From contig NZ_ATVR01000014.1 of the NCBI RefSeq assembly GCF_000420825.1, positions 25,461 to 89,460 of the forward strand: a stretch of 64,000 nucleotides of DNA. The letters are read 5' to 3'. Made by a program: the position numbers and the translations under genes. Numbering within the stretch: position 1 is the stretch's first letter; each line of letters opens with the position of its first letter. The DNA is from Butyrivibrio sp. AE2015. GTDB lineage: Bacteria > Bacillota > Clostridia > Lachnospirales > Lachnospiraceae. Positions 8,912 through 17,875 of the stretch are shown piece after piece. The notes under the pieces were generated by a model. The model searched no databases. It saw only the letters and a program-made list of their open reading frames with translations, and was not told where the DNA came from.

Positions 8912-9997
8912 TTACTTGTTTTTATACATCTTTTCATAGTACTTTTCATAATCACCGGATGTTACGTTAGCCATCCAGTCCATGTGCTCGAAGTACCACT
9001 TTATTGTCTTACGGATGCCTTCTTTAAACATTGTTTCAGGCTCCCAGCCGATTTCTGACTTGATCTTGTCAGGAGCGATAGCGTAACGTCTATCATGTCC
9101 CTTACGATCTTCTACATATTTGATAAGATCATAGGAAAGTTTAGCCTTTCTTGGATCTGAATCATCAAGTTCATCCTTAAGAACATCAATAATAGTCTTA
9201 ACGATCTCGATGTTCTGTTTCTCGTTGTGTCCACCAACGTTGTATGTCTCGAAGAGACGGCCTTTTTCCTGAACCATGTCGATTGCCTTAGCGTGATCCT
9301 CAACATAGAGCCAGTCACGAACGTTCTTACCATCGCCGTATACAGGAAGTGTCTTGCCTGCAAGAGCGTTGTTGATAATAAGTGGAATAAGCTTTTCTGG
9401 GAACTGGTAAGGTCCGTAGTTATTGGAGCAGTTTGTGATGTTTGCAGGGAACTTATATGTATCCATATAAGCCTTTACAAGCATATCTGAACTTGCCTTA
9501 CTTGCTGAGTATGGGCTGTGTGGTGAATATGGTGTTGTCTCATAGAAGAAAGCTGTTGGGTCATCATCAAGTGAACCGTAAACTTCATCTGTTGAAACGT
9601 GAAGGAACTTCTTGCCCTCCTTGAATGTTCCGTCAGGAAGCTCCCAAGCCTTCTTGGCTGCGTTAAGCATTGTAGCTGTTCCCAAAACGTTTGTCTGAAC
9701 AAAGATTTCAGGGTTTACGATCGATCTGTCAACGTGGCTCTCAGCTGCGAAATGAACAACTCTGTCGATGTCATTCTCTTCAAAGATCTTGTTAATAGCA
9801 TCTCTGTCGCAGATATCAGCCTTTACAAATGTGTAGTTATCTCTGTTCTCAATGTCCTTGAGGTTTTCAAGGTTTCCTGCATATGTAAGAGCATCAACGT
9901 TAATGATCCTGATCTCATTATCATACTTTTTGAACATGTAGTGAATGTAGTTAGAACCGATGAATCCGGCACCACCTGTTACTAAATAGGTTCTCAT
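8912..9997 (-). CDS. rfbB: dTDP-glucose 4,6-dehydratase
   Basis: RmlB, 361 aa, an extended short-chain dehydrogenase that converts dTDP-glucose to dTDP-4-keto-6-deoxyglucose. It has the NAD-binding [11 protein letters not shown] at residues 7-17, the catalytic YSASKASSD (YxxxK), the preceding HVSTDEVYG and the Asn-rich [17 protein letters not shown] typical of RmlB. A CGAGG site precedes the ATG. Upstream lies a palindromic element (10039-10100) that separates it from the preceding membrane-protein gene. The product is the branch point between rhamnose (RmlC) and 3-amino-3,6-dideoxyhexose (FdtA/FdtB) synthesis. Confidence 0.96.
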   Translation of the reverse strand: MRTYLVTGGAGFIGSNYIHYMFKKYDNEIRIINVDALTYAGNLENLKDIENRDNYTFVKADICDRDAINKIFEENDIDRVVHFAAESHVDRSIVNPEIFVQTNVLGTATMLNAAKKAWELPDGTFKEGKKFLHVSTDEVYGSLDDDPTAFFYETTPYSPHSPYSASKASSDMLVKAYMDTYKFPANITNCSNNYGPYQFPEKLIPLIINNALAGKTLPVYGDGKNVRDWLYVEDHAKAIDMVQEKGRLFETYNVGGHNEKQNIEIVKTIIDVLKDELDDSDPRKAKLSYDLIKYVEDRKGHDRRYAIAPDKIKSEIGWEPETMFKEGIRKTIKWYFEHMDWMANVTSGDYEKYYEKMYKNK

Positions 9998-10038
9998 TTA
10001 TTTTTCCTCGTTTTCCTTTTGTTCTTTTATTTACTAAG

Positions 10039-10100
10039 CTATGATAAGACGGATTGCTTCACTTCGTTCTCGCAATCCTACAAACATATTCTCATCATAG
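10039..10100. repeat. Nested palindromic element A, overlapping a stop codon
   Basis: A 62-bp element with imperfect terminal inverted repeats: CTATGATaAGA at 10039-10049 against TCTCATCATAG at 10090-10100, one mismatch. It encloses an inner perfect 7-bp stem, GGATTGC (10051-10057) with GCAATCC (10072-10078). The TGA of the upstream membrane-protein gene (10095-10097) lies inside the right terminal repeat. A second element of the same architecture is at 28381-28454. No T-run follows on the minus strand, so it is not an ordinary intrinsic terminator. Confidence 0.7.
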
Positions 10101-11567
10101 GAGTATACCACAACTCATCAATAAGTAGAAGAGTCCCATAGAATAGCACATATACCTGGGCTGGGGGAATATCATAGAGCCCGTGACCACGCTGTTTATA
10201 AACACTCCTACGATAACAATGAATGCCATTAAAAGAATATCCTCTTTTTTCCTAAGGACTCCCATTCTGAACATCAAGGTCAGATACAAAATATAGATCA
10301 CCAAAGATGCTGTAATAAGAATTCTTGGAGATATGTTCGCCACTGATATTACAAACGCCTTGAGCACATTTGCCTTGAATACATACAGGAAGGCTTTTGA
10401 CTCTCCCTTAAATATTCCCGAAATATCTTTTTTCATAAGCTCTGTCAAAAGAACTTTCTCAACCGCATCTTCTTTTAATGACGCAGCAGTTCCCTCAAGT
10501 TCCGGAAAATGCTCCGCGACATATTCATCGCATAGAGGCAGTACCACATCAAATCCGATAACATCATAGCTATCCGCATAGTGCGCGGCCATGGAAACCC
10601 AGTCAGAGTTAGAAATCGTCGACTCTTCTCCAAGCTCATACCCTGATGAAGCAAAGTCAATTGTAAGCTCCCGCTCGATCAAAGTGTCATAGATCCTGGC
10701 GTACAGCTCGCTGAGATTCGGATAATCCTCAGAAGTATCATACTTCTCATACAAAGCTGCATCTTCAGCTTTAGCAGTATAAAGGACTGTATCAAGAGCT
10801 CCCTTGCTATTTCCGATGTGCTCTGCAAAAACTCCTCTGACTGCGTAATTATAACCTCTGTCAGCAAGGCTTATGCAGACAATTGCAAGAATGATAAGAA
10901 TGCAGTTTTCCACAAATTCTCTGATGTTTCTGGTTTTTTTCCACAAAAGATGGAGCACAAAAGACACAAATCCCCAGATAAGAAGTGTTATGAGCATCTG
11001 CTTTCTGACACTGGATATGAGCACACACAAGACAAAAAGAGCCACCCTATTAAAGCGGTTATTATCCTTTATCAGTGCAAACAGCCTTATGTTAAACAGC
11101 ACAAAAAGTGGCATTGCAAGAGACTCTGTCATGATACACTCCGAATACATGGAGCCCCTTTTAGCCGCAAAACGATTAAGCGCAGCCACAGCAATCTGGA
11201 AAAACACTGTCAGAAAGCCAATAACCTTTGCTTTACCTTCACTAGTATTATCTCTTGCAACCCTGTACATAAAAAAGCCAGTTCTTGATGTTGCATACAC
11301 CCAAAAGAGGCTCTGTATGATCACTGCGCAAAACAGATAAGAAGGCTGTCCGTACATGGTTCCTGCAAAATCAAAGAATTCAAATATCTTTCTTATCCCT
11401 AAAAGAAATAGAGGGTACACCGGTTCTCTTGAAAAATCCATACTGGTATAACTTGGAGAATCGACGCACCACACGGTTCCGTCATAAACCGCCATTCCCA
11501 TAAAAAACAGGAATGGCAGTATTACGTACAACAATATTAAATTATTTTCTTGCTTTGTTTTAATCAT
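10095..11567 (-). CDS. Polytopic membrane protein, probable glycan enzyme
   Basis: About 490 aa with roughly ten hydrophobic segments and one large outside loop (about residues 245-375). Near the N-terminus, VDSPSYTSMDF followed by REPVYPLFLLG recalls the acidic first loop of GT-C glycosyltransferases and EpsG-like polymerases, but I do not recognise the family. The frame has a TTG two codons earlier; I chose the ATG at 11567 since neither has a strong ribosome binding site. The gene starts within ten bases of the GH25 stop, so translation is likely coupled. Its stop codon lies within palindromic element A. Possible roles are a sugar transferase or polymerase on the outer membrane face; confidence in function is low. 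Confidence 0.75.
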   Translation of the reverse strand: MIKTKQENNLILLYVILPFLFFMGMAVYDGTVWCVDSPSYTSMDFSREPVYPLFLLGIRKIFEFFDFAGTMYGQPSYLFCAVIIQSLFWVYATSRTGFFMYRVARDNTSEGKAKVIGFLTVFFQIAVAALNRFAAKRGSMYSECIMTESLAMPLFVLFNIRLFALIKDNNRFNRVALFVLCVLISSVRKQMLITLLIWGFVSFVLHLLWKKTRNIREFVENCILIILAIVCISLADRGYNYAVRGVFAEHIGNSKGALDTVLYTAKAEDAALYEKYDTSEDYPNLSELYARIYDTLIERELTIDFASSGYELGEESTISNSDWVSMAAHYADSYDVIGFDVVLPLCDEYVAEHFPELEGTAASLKEDAVEKVLLTELMKKDISGIFKGESKAFLYVFKANVLKAFVISVANISPRILITASLVIYILYLTLMFRMGVLRKKEDILLMAFIVIVGVFINSVVTGSMIFPQPRYMCYSMGLFYLLMSCGILL

Positions 11568-11573
11568 AGACAA

Positions 11574-14507
11574 TCAGTAGTAGATATTCATATCTACATT
11601 TCCGGAAATACCGGACACTTTTCCTTTTGAAGTGTACTGCCACATATTTACCTTGGAAGCTGAATATTCCATGGCTGACTTGTACTGGGCAAGCCAGATG
11701 TTATAGCTGCTAAGCTGAGAAACATTCATCTTCTCAGTAAACCAGGTCTTATTGGAATAAACACCAACTGAGTAACCGGCATTTGCAACTGTTCCGCAGA
11801 AAGCCTTGATATTGGCTGTTCTCTGGTCATTACTGATTCCATCGCCACGGCCGTTACTCTTTTCAATATCCAGGTAAACCGGATATGAAAGGCTGTAGCC
11901 CTTGATAAGGCTGATTACCATTGAGGCTTCCTCAACAGCCTCTACTTCATTAACCGCCTGTGAAAAGAAATATACACCTACCTTAAGTCCGGCATCCTGA
12001 GCGCCCTTTATATTGGACTTAAACTTTGAGTCCTCAATAAGAGCTCCCTCGGATGAACCTCTGTAGCCACATCTGATTATGACAAAGTTCACACCTGAGT
12101 TCTTAACTGCTGCCCAGTCAATATTTCCATTCCACTTACTTACATCTATTCCCATAACATTGGATGATCCTGCAATAGCGCCATCACTTCCAAATGTGTA
12201 CTTGGCTCCCTGTATAACCTGCTCGCCTGTAACAGGATTACCATTTTTGTCAAAGAAATAAGTCTTGCCATCGATAGTCTGCCATCCTGTATATTTATAG
12301 GATGTAGCACCGTTTCGAAGGTAGAAAACAGACTCTATATAATAGTCACCGTAATCAGCTTCGATATAGTTGCCATCGCTGTCCTTGATATAGACAGACT
12401 TGCCATCTTTGGTCTTTAGTTTTTCGCTTGTGCTCTTTACAGTTACTGTGACCTTGGCCTCTGAATAGCCATCAGCGGTAACTGTCACTGTAGTTTCACC
12501 TGACTCCTCACCTTTTATGGTTGTTCCGTCAACAGAAACCTTTCCTGTATCTGCAGATGAAACCTTAAGGGATATATCTGAATTTTTTGGTTCAATCTTA
12601 AATGTCTGTCCCTTAACTATTGTCACCTTGGTGATACTTATTGGTGAGCCCTTGTCACTTGATGAACTGCTGCCCGTAGTACTTGAACTGCTGGAGTTTG
12701 AAGTCGAACTGCTTGAGCTACTTGAGCTGCTGGAACTGCTGGAACTTGAGGATTCACTACCCTCTTTTTTAACTACAACTTTAACTATTTCTTTCTGATA
12801 TCCATCAGCTGTTATAGTAATATACTCAGTTCCCTCTCCTACAGCAGTAATGGTGCCATCCTCTGAAACCTTTACAAGATCTGAATCTGATGATGAATAA
12901 TGAGGCTCTGATGGTCCGTCTATAAGTTCAATCTTTGAAGTCTCTCCCGGTTTTAAGTTAACATCATACTGCTTGACCTTAAACTCTTTATCTTCCTCTT
13001 CAGACTCACTTTTTTCGCCATCTGTTGTGAAAGCAAGGAACATGAATCTTCCTACACCGTTCATGGCACTGCTTGAAGGATCTACAATATTACTCTTGTC
13101 CACAGCTTCGTACGTGTAGCTGCCACTTCCATCACTGTTTCCGTCGCCCTCGCCAACAGCAGTCTTGGTACTTTCAACCCATTCAACCGTATCTGTAAGA
13201 GCTGACTCAACCTTATCAGCAACAGCTGTGTCCTCTTTGGCTACATTTACTTCAGATTCCTTTTTAACCTCGCCTGTCACATCCACAGCCTTCATCTCGA
13301 CTGTATTCTTTACTGTAACCGATTTGGAGGAAGTATCAACTTTGTAATTGGCATAATCCCCTGAAAGAGCATTAGGCGTAACTGTATACTTACCTGCTGT
13401 CAGGTCTTTTTTATAAATTATACCGTCCTGGTCGTGGTCATCATATGACACGCTTGTTCCATCAGGATTTACTACTGTTACAGTAAAAGGTGTGCTCGCT
13501 ACAAGCTTTCCTGTCTTGGAATTGGTAAATTTAATCTTGATATCGCTTTTGATAGTGGCAACAGACATGGAAACGTTTATTGTGGCGTTCTCATCCTCTT
13601 TCTCACTATTCTCCTGCTCTTTTCCTTCCTCATCTTCGGAAATTAGCTGTGCTGCCTCCAGTTTTGCTCTCTGGGCATCCGCAACCGCCATAAGGCCGCT
13701 CTCACCTACAATCTCGGTATTGCCATAATTTTCCCCTACACTGGCAAAAGAACTGATCTGATGATTTTTGTCCATGGCCTTTTTATAGAACACACCGGTA
13801 GCCACAGCTCCCACAATCAGGAGTATAAATATAAATGCAGCAATTCTCTCAACTGCTGAAGACTCAGTTATGATGCCAAGAATTCCTGACCCGGAATCAT
13901 CGCTTGACCTTCTTCTGTCATGCCAGTCATCATGATCTCTGCCTCTTCTTAATTGTCTGTCATCATGATTTCTCTCTCTTCCGGACCTCCTGTCATCATA
14001 CTCTCTGCTACGTCTATCGGGCCTTCCTCCCCGGCGATCGCTTACATAGTCATCATAGACATCATCGTAATCTTCATCATCCTCGTCATATTCGTCGTGC
14101 TCATAATTTCTTCGATTATCGATGTCTTCTACATTTCTGTAGTCTTCATCACCTTCATAGAGTTCATCATCCTCATCTTCATAAGGATCATCGTCCTCGT
14201 AATCATCATCTTCATAATAATCGCGGTCGTCATCATAGTCTCTGTCATATTCGTCATCATCTATGCCATCTGTCTCGCGATCATATTCCTGATCATCCCT
14301 TTCGTAATCACCGGACTCGTCATACTCACGATCATCCTCGTAGTAATCATCATCCTCTACATCACTGTAGTCGTCCTCGTAATCATCCTCAGGATAATCG
14401 TCGTACTCATCATCGTACTGCTCTCTGTAATCTATATCCTCGTCATGGTGCCTTTTACGCGAACTCTTTCCCATAAGCCCCAAGCCTCTTTTAGAACTTC
14501 TCCTCAT
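11574..14507 (-). CDS. Membrane-anchored GH25 lysozyme with acidic cytoplasmic tail, Big_2 and wall-binding repeats
   Basis: A 977-aa multidomain muramidase. Residues about 18-210 are an extraordinarily Asp/Glu/Tyr/Arg-rich region, followed by one membrane span (about 215-238, FIFILLIVGAVATGVFY), so this tail should be cytoplasmic. Outside come a prealbumin/Cna-like segment (about 305-410), a Big_2-like domain ending in GEGTEYITITADGY, a polyserine linker, a second Big_2-like domain ending in SGETTVTVTADGY, a choline-binding-type repeat (GWQTIDGKTYFFDKNGNPVTG), and a GH25 domain from about 785 to the end. GH25 active-site acids are visible in GIDVSKWNG (D788) and YLDIEKS (D880, E882). GGGAGAG precedes the ATG. 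It probably cleaves peptidoglycan near the site of glycan attachment or export. Confidence 0.9.
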   Translation of the reverse strand: MRRSSKRGLGLMGKSSRKRHHDEDIDYREQYDDEYDDYPEDDYEDDYSDVEDDDYYEDDREYDESGDYERDDQEYDRETDGIDDDEYDRDYDDDRDYYEDDDYEDDDPYEDEDDELYEGDEDYRNVEDIDNRRNYEHDEYDEDDEDYDDVYDDYVSDRRGGRPDRRSREYDDRRSGRERNHDDRQLRRGRDHDDWHDRRRSSDDSGSGILGIITESSAVERIAAFIFILLIVGAVATGVFYKKAMDKNHQISSFASVGENYGNTEIVGESGLMAVADAQRAKLEAAQLISEDEEGKEQENSEKEDENATINVSMSVATIKSDIKIKFTNSKTGKLVASTPFTVTVVNPDGTSVSYDDHDQDGIIYKKDLTAGKYTVTPNALSGDYANYKVDTSSKSVTVKNTVEMKAVDVTGEVKKESEVNVAKEDTAVADKVESALTDTVEWVESTKTAVGEGDGNSDGSGSYTYEAVDKSNIVDPSSSAMNGVGRFMFLAFTTDGEKSESEEEDKEFKVKQYDVNLKPGETSKIELIDGPSEPHYSSSDSDLVKVSEDGTITAVGEGTEYITITADGYQKEIVKVVVKKEGSESSSSSSSSSSSSSSSSTSNSSSSSTTGSSSSSDKGSPISITKVTIVKGQTFKIEPKNSDISLKVSSADTGKVSVDGTTIKGEESGETTVTVTADGYSEAKVTVTVKSTSEKLKTKDGKSVYIKDSDGNYIEADYGDYYIESVFYLRNGATSYKYTGWQTIDGKTYFFDKNGNPVTGEQVIQGAKYTFGSDGAIAGSSNVMGIDVSKWNGNIDWAAVKNSGVNFVIIRCGYRGSSEGALIEDSKFKSNIKGAQDAGLKVGVYFFSQAVNEVEAVEEASMVISLIKGYSLSYPVYLDIEKSNGRGDGISNDQRTANIKAFCGTVANAGYSVGVYSNKTWFTEKMNVSQLSSYNIWLAQYKSAMEYSASKVNMWQYTSKGKVSGISGNVDMNIYY

Positions 14508-14552
14508 ACTTCTCTCCCGATCTAGCCACTTTTATAGCTAAAATTCATTTAC

Positions 14553-14581
14553 ATTTTAACATCAACAAGTCACTTCATCAA
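14553..14581 (-). promoter_or_regulatory. Candidate sigmaA-type promoter for the GH25 gene
   Basis: Read on the minus strand, TTGATG (14576-14581) and TAAAAT (14553-14558) are separated by 17 bases, about 45 bases before the GH25 start. This is a moderately good match to the -35 and -10 consensus. Nothing else was seen in the 83-base gap. Confidence 0.45.
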
Positions 14582-14590
14582 ACTTAACGC

Positions 14591-14935
14591 TCACCCCAGC
14601 GCGTAGAACACAGCGATTCCCGCAATTATAAAGATCATTCCTATAAGCTTTCTGGTTGTTATCTTTTCCCTGAAAAAGAATCTGGACATAAACATAACGA
14701 TGATATATCCGACAGGCTCCATGACTACAACCCCCATGTAACCAAGGCCATCATAACAGAAAATAGAGATCACCATAGATAAGACCAAAAGGCCATATCC
14801 GCCAATAACCAGGCCGTTTAAATACTCTCTGATAAATGATGAGTACTTTCTTCCGGCGCTCTGCTTAAGAAGCATCTGAGATGTTGAGGCTATGAACTCA
14901 GATACGATCATTAGAAAAAAGAAAATATTAATCAT
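14591..14935 (-). CDS. EamA/SMR-type small transporter subunit (ArnF-like)
   Basis: A 114-aa protein with four predicted membrane spans, the size and layout of small multidrug-resistance/ArnE-ArnF proteins. MLLKQSAG near residue 20 and EPVGYIIVMFMSRFFFREKIT in the third and fourth spans match the EamA half-repeat. It overlaps the neighbouring paralogue by eight bases, and such pairs form heterodimers that flip undecaprenyl-phosphate-linked sugars. The adjacent GtrII-like transferase makes a sugar-flippase role more likely than drug efflux. Confidence 0.8.
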   Translation of the reverse strand: MINIFFFLMIVSEFIASTSQMLLKQSAGRKYSSFIREYLNGLVIGGYGLLVLSMVISIFCYDGLGYMGVVVMEPVGYIIVMFMSRFFFREKITTRKLIGMIFIIAGIAVFYALG

Positions 14936-15299
14936 CTTCTCCTTCTCCTTTCACAGCGCCGGTATTCATAATTACAACACCTATAACTACAAGCACCACG
15001 CCCACTACTTTAAAGGGTGTGATTCCCTGGCTGAAGATTATAAAGTTCCAAAGCATTGACCACATCAAAGTCATGGCCTTATTGGCATATGCCACAGACA
15101 ACTGGAACCTCTTTATCATCTGCTGCCAGATAAGCGCATAGGCAGCAAGAATAATAAATTCAAGTCCAAAAAACAATAAATATCCCGTTGATAAAAATTC
15201 ATATTTCGATGCCAGATTAGCTGCCACTGTGGAGAGGGAATAAACAACCACCGCACTCTGAAGCAGCAGAATATCTGTCAGATTGATTCTCTTTTTCAT
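14928..15299 (-). CDS. EamA/SMR-type small transporter subunit (ArnE-like)
   Basis: A 123-aa four-span protein, first member of the overlapping pair with the gene ending at 14591. Features are AANLASKYEF near the N-terminus, an alternation of spans typical of SMR proteins, and a short acidic C-terminus (VKGEGEDD). Paired small transporters of this type (ArnE/ArnF) move lipid-linked aminoarabinose or other sugars across the membrane. Here the pair lies just downstream of a GtrII-like glucosyltransferase, which needs an outward-facing lipid-linked sugar donor. The substrate is inferred from context only. Confidence 0.8.
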   Translation of the reverse strand: MKKRINLTDILLLQSAVVVYSLSTVAANLASKYEFLSTGYLLFFGLEFIILAAYALIWQQMIKRFQLSVAYANKAMTLMWSMLWNFIIFSQGITPFKVVGVVLVVIGVVIMNTGAVKGEGEDD

Positions 15300-15338
15300 A
15301 TAATTATCTCTCTCTTAAAACTGTTATCAGTAACTTCA

Positions 15339-16850
15339 TCAAGGCTCACTCATCTTGATGATCACATAATTGTCCCATTTTACGATATAGCCTTCATTAG
15401 GGAAGCTGGGCATATCAGCAAGATACTCTGAGTAAGCTTTGTCCTCATAGTAATCTCTTGAAATATTCATATTAAGTCCAAGAGTTTTCCTAAAGAGTCC
15501 GTCATAATATGCATGCATTCCGATCTCATCAAGGATAAAATCACCCACATTGGCATAGCCAAGGGCCCTGTCCTGCAGCTCGTTTTTGTAATAAAGGCCA
15601 TTTGAATAAGGTTTTCCGATAATGAAATACTCAATATCAGGTGACAGTGCTCCCATGTCCTCAAGGTCAGATACAACCATGTTTGCAAATGTGAGCATTG
15701 TTTTTTTGCCCTCAAGCATCGCATACTGATCCACAATAACCTGCATGGAATTTCCATATATTATCAGAACCACAAAAGCGATCACAAGTCCGCGTACAAG
15801 CTTTGCCACATCAATCTCTTTCATGGCAATAAGAATCAAAAACGGCAATATCATATACACAGCAAGAGACATGTGTATCTGAGGTTCTGTCTCCCTTGAA
15901 ATGATAAGTACAGCATCGGCCGCCACCGGAAGAAGAGCAACCAAAACAGCAAAAAGAACTGCATTTTTCCTGTCCTTTTTAAATATGTTCACAAACAGAT
16001 AAATAACAACAACCGCAACAAAAAGTTTTATCAAAAGATCGATGCCGTTGTTATCAAGAATGTTTATATAACTTGCCTCCCAGATAAAGGAATACATTCC
16101 TCCAACAACTTCCAAAAGAGAAAGGAAAATACTTCCAACGCCTACCTCAGACGCACCATGGAAATCAGTAAGTCCAAGGTCTGTTACCTTTAAAACAATA
16201 TTGGTAACTATCGTATATAAAACACCGCCAAGGATGATAGTACCAAGAAGCCTCAATGCCTTTTTAAAGCTATCTCCAAAGCTTTTTCCTGAAAATATCT
16301 CAGAAATAATATAGAAAAATGCCACAACTGCCGCTGTTCCGAGGAAAGCCTGATAGATTCCAAGGCTAAGGCACAAAAGAACTCCGCCTGCAATTATAGG
16401 CCATAGTTTAGCATTTACCTTTCCAACCAGGTACATTGCAAGTACTGAAAGAAAGAATGATAAAGCATAATGAGATGAGCAGAACTTATATCCCAGTATA
16501 CTAAGCACAGGTGCTGATGAAAGGAATATGGCCCCGCACAAAAAAGCAGGCAGTCCGCTCTTAATATCAAAAAGATCAAGAGCCAGTACGAATCCAAGTA
16601 CAAACAACACTATTGAAACCAGTGAAACAAGCGGATCAATATGTACTCCCAATAAAAGCTTATCAAGAACTACAATGAACCATCTTCCACAAGTAAATTC
16701 CCAGTTATTGCCGACATAATATTCCTGCTGCCAGTAGCCATCAAGATTATTGGTAAGCTGCTCAGACATGAAAACAGAGTATAAAGCTGCCGCAAAGACA
16801 AATAAAAACGCAGCAAGTTTCCAGTATTTTTTGGTCAAGTTCTCTATCAT
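15339..16850 (-). CDS. GtrII-like polytopic glucosyltransferase-domain protein
   Basis: A 503-aa integral membrane protein with about ten spans. The N-terminal loop NNLDGYWQQEYY followed by GNNWEFTCGRWF is the pattern of the Glucos_trans_II (GtrII) family, which transfers a sugar from an undecaprenyl-phosphate carrier to a glycan outside the membrane. The C-terminal 130 residues are a soluble outer domain. GGGGAG overlaps the end of the upstream SGNH gene, and TGA-TAATG spacing indicates coupling. With the small-flippase pair immediately downstream it forms a likely side-chain glycosylation cassette. Confidence 0.75.
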   Translation of the reverse strand: MIENLTKKYWKLAAFLFVFAAALYSVFMSEQLTNNLDGYWQQEYYVGNNWEFTCGRWFIVVLDKLLLGVHIDPLVSLVSIVLFVLGFVLALDLFDIKSGLPAFLCGAIFLSSAPVLSILGYKFCSSHYALSFFLSVLAMYLVGKVNAKLWPIIAGGVLLCLSLGIYQAFLGTAAVVAFFYIISEIFSGKSFGDSFKKALRLLGTIILGGVLYTIVTNIVLKVTDLGLTDFHGASEVGVGSIFLSLLEVVGGMYSFIWEASYINILDNNGIDLLIKLFVAVVVIYLFVNIFKKDRKNAVLFAVLVALLPVAADAVLIISRETEPQIHMSLAVYMILPFLILIAMKEIDVAKLVRGLVIAFVVLIIYGNSMQVIVDQYAMLEGKKTMLTFANMVVSDLEDMGALSPDIEYFIIGKPYSNGLYYKNELQDRALGYANVGDFILDEIGMHAYYDGLFRKTLGLNMNISRDYYEDKAYSEYLADMPSFPNEGYIVKWDNYVIIKMSEP

Positions 16851-16852
16851 TA

Positions 16853-17875
16853 TCAGTTCTCCCCAGTTCCACTTGTATATTCAGGATATATCACTCTCAC
16901 AAAATGCTCCGCCATATATGCATTACAGTCAGCATTTACATGAACGTTATCCAAAAGCCATGAGGAGCTGTTATCCTCATCGATTGTTCCATAATAGTTA
17001 TCCACAAAAGAAACGCCTGTAGCTCCGGATACATCGATCATGAACTGCAGATATGTTGTGAGCTTACCGTTTCCAAAATCAAATCTGTCTCCGCTCACAA
17101 GCTGTCCTGATGAATCATAGGCATAACACATAGGAAATGACATACACACGATCCTTATAAAAGGATATTTTTCCTGAATAAGCTTGATGCCTGCATTAAG
17201 AGCACCGCTGTATGTAACAGGATCGCTATCATCGTCCGGATTCATTCCGATCCTAAGGCTTAAATAGTCCTGCGCATTATAGAAGATCACAAGAGTATCT
17301 ACAGTATTGAAATCAAGAGCCTTCAGAGCCTCTGCGCTCTTATCGTACTGAGAATCAGGAAATAATGTAGCTTTTTCTATAAGCTGATCAAAGTCCTCGT
17401 CATATATGCACTTTGCAACATTATAAAAACTAAAGGCATCAAGACCGTAGTCATCAGTGTATGTAGCGTTCTTAAGTGCCACAGTAGATGCAGGGAAGCC
17501 AGCATTTATGCAATTTGATCCGGGGATAAGTGACTGCACATTAGCAGTAACACCTGTTTCACTTGTGTCATAAGTAAGAGCATCATTGCCAAGGAAAAGA
17601 ATAGTCTCTGTGCCATCATCCTCATGCCCTGCTTTCTTATCCTCAGACAAAAGAAATATCTGATCCAGAACTTCTATCTCATAGCTCTCACCGGTTACTC
17701 CTTCAGTCTTGGCAGTTCCCATATTCCACTTCCAAAGCTTAAATGCCGAAAAAGCTAAAACTCCGACAATAATAACCGCCAAAGCAATATGGACCCACAT
17801 AGGGATCTGCCTTTGATCATTCTCATCTCTTCTACTCATTTTATGTAGCACCATCCTTATAATCTTTTTTACCAC
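16853..17875 (-). CDS. Membrane-anchored SGNH-like protein lacking the usual catalytic serine
   Basis: A 340-aa protein with a basic N-terminus, one membrane span (about residues 27-49) and an outer SGNH/GDSL-hydrolase-like domain. Block I reads TILFLGNDALTYD where active family members have a serine after the G-D or G-N-D, so the nucleophile appears absent. The later INAGFPASTVAL, a NAQDYL-like block and the C-terminal LDNVHVNADC (Asp, His) remain recognisable. The GTG at 17875 overlaps the previous stop codon by seven bases. ATGs at 17854 and 17839 are alternative starts. It sits between the acyl-transfer genes and the GtrII cassette and could be a binding or scaffolding relative of the neighbouring active SGNH proteins. 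Confidence 0.7.
   Translation of the reverse strand: MVKKIIRMVLHKMSRRDENDQRQIPMWVHIALAVIIVGVLAFSAFKLWKWNMGTAKTEGVTGESYEIEVLDQIFLLSEDKKAGHEDDGTETILFLGNDALTYDTSETGVTANVQSLIPGSNCINAGFPASTVALKNATYTDDYGLDAFSFYNVAKCIYDEDFDQLIEKATLFPDSQYDKSAEALKALDFNTVDTLVIFYNAQDYLSLRIGMNPDDDSDPVTYSGALNAGIKLIQEKYPFIRIVCMSFPMCYAYDSSGQLVSGDRFDFGNGKLTTYLQFMIDVSGATGVSFVDNYYGTIDEDNSSSWLLDNVHVNADCNAYMAEHFVRVIYPEYTSGTGEN

Noticed and set aside
12661..12770. Repetitive CTG/CTT-type codon tract that could be read as a microsatellite
   Set aside because: It encodes the polyserine linker of the GH25 protein with mixed serine codons, not a pure short repeat.
13904..14525. Long open frames on the plus strand opposite the GH25 N-terminus
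   Set aside because: They are by-products of the Asp/Glu/Tyr-rich codons on the minus strand, with His- or Ile-rich low-complexity translations and no ribosome binding sites.
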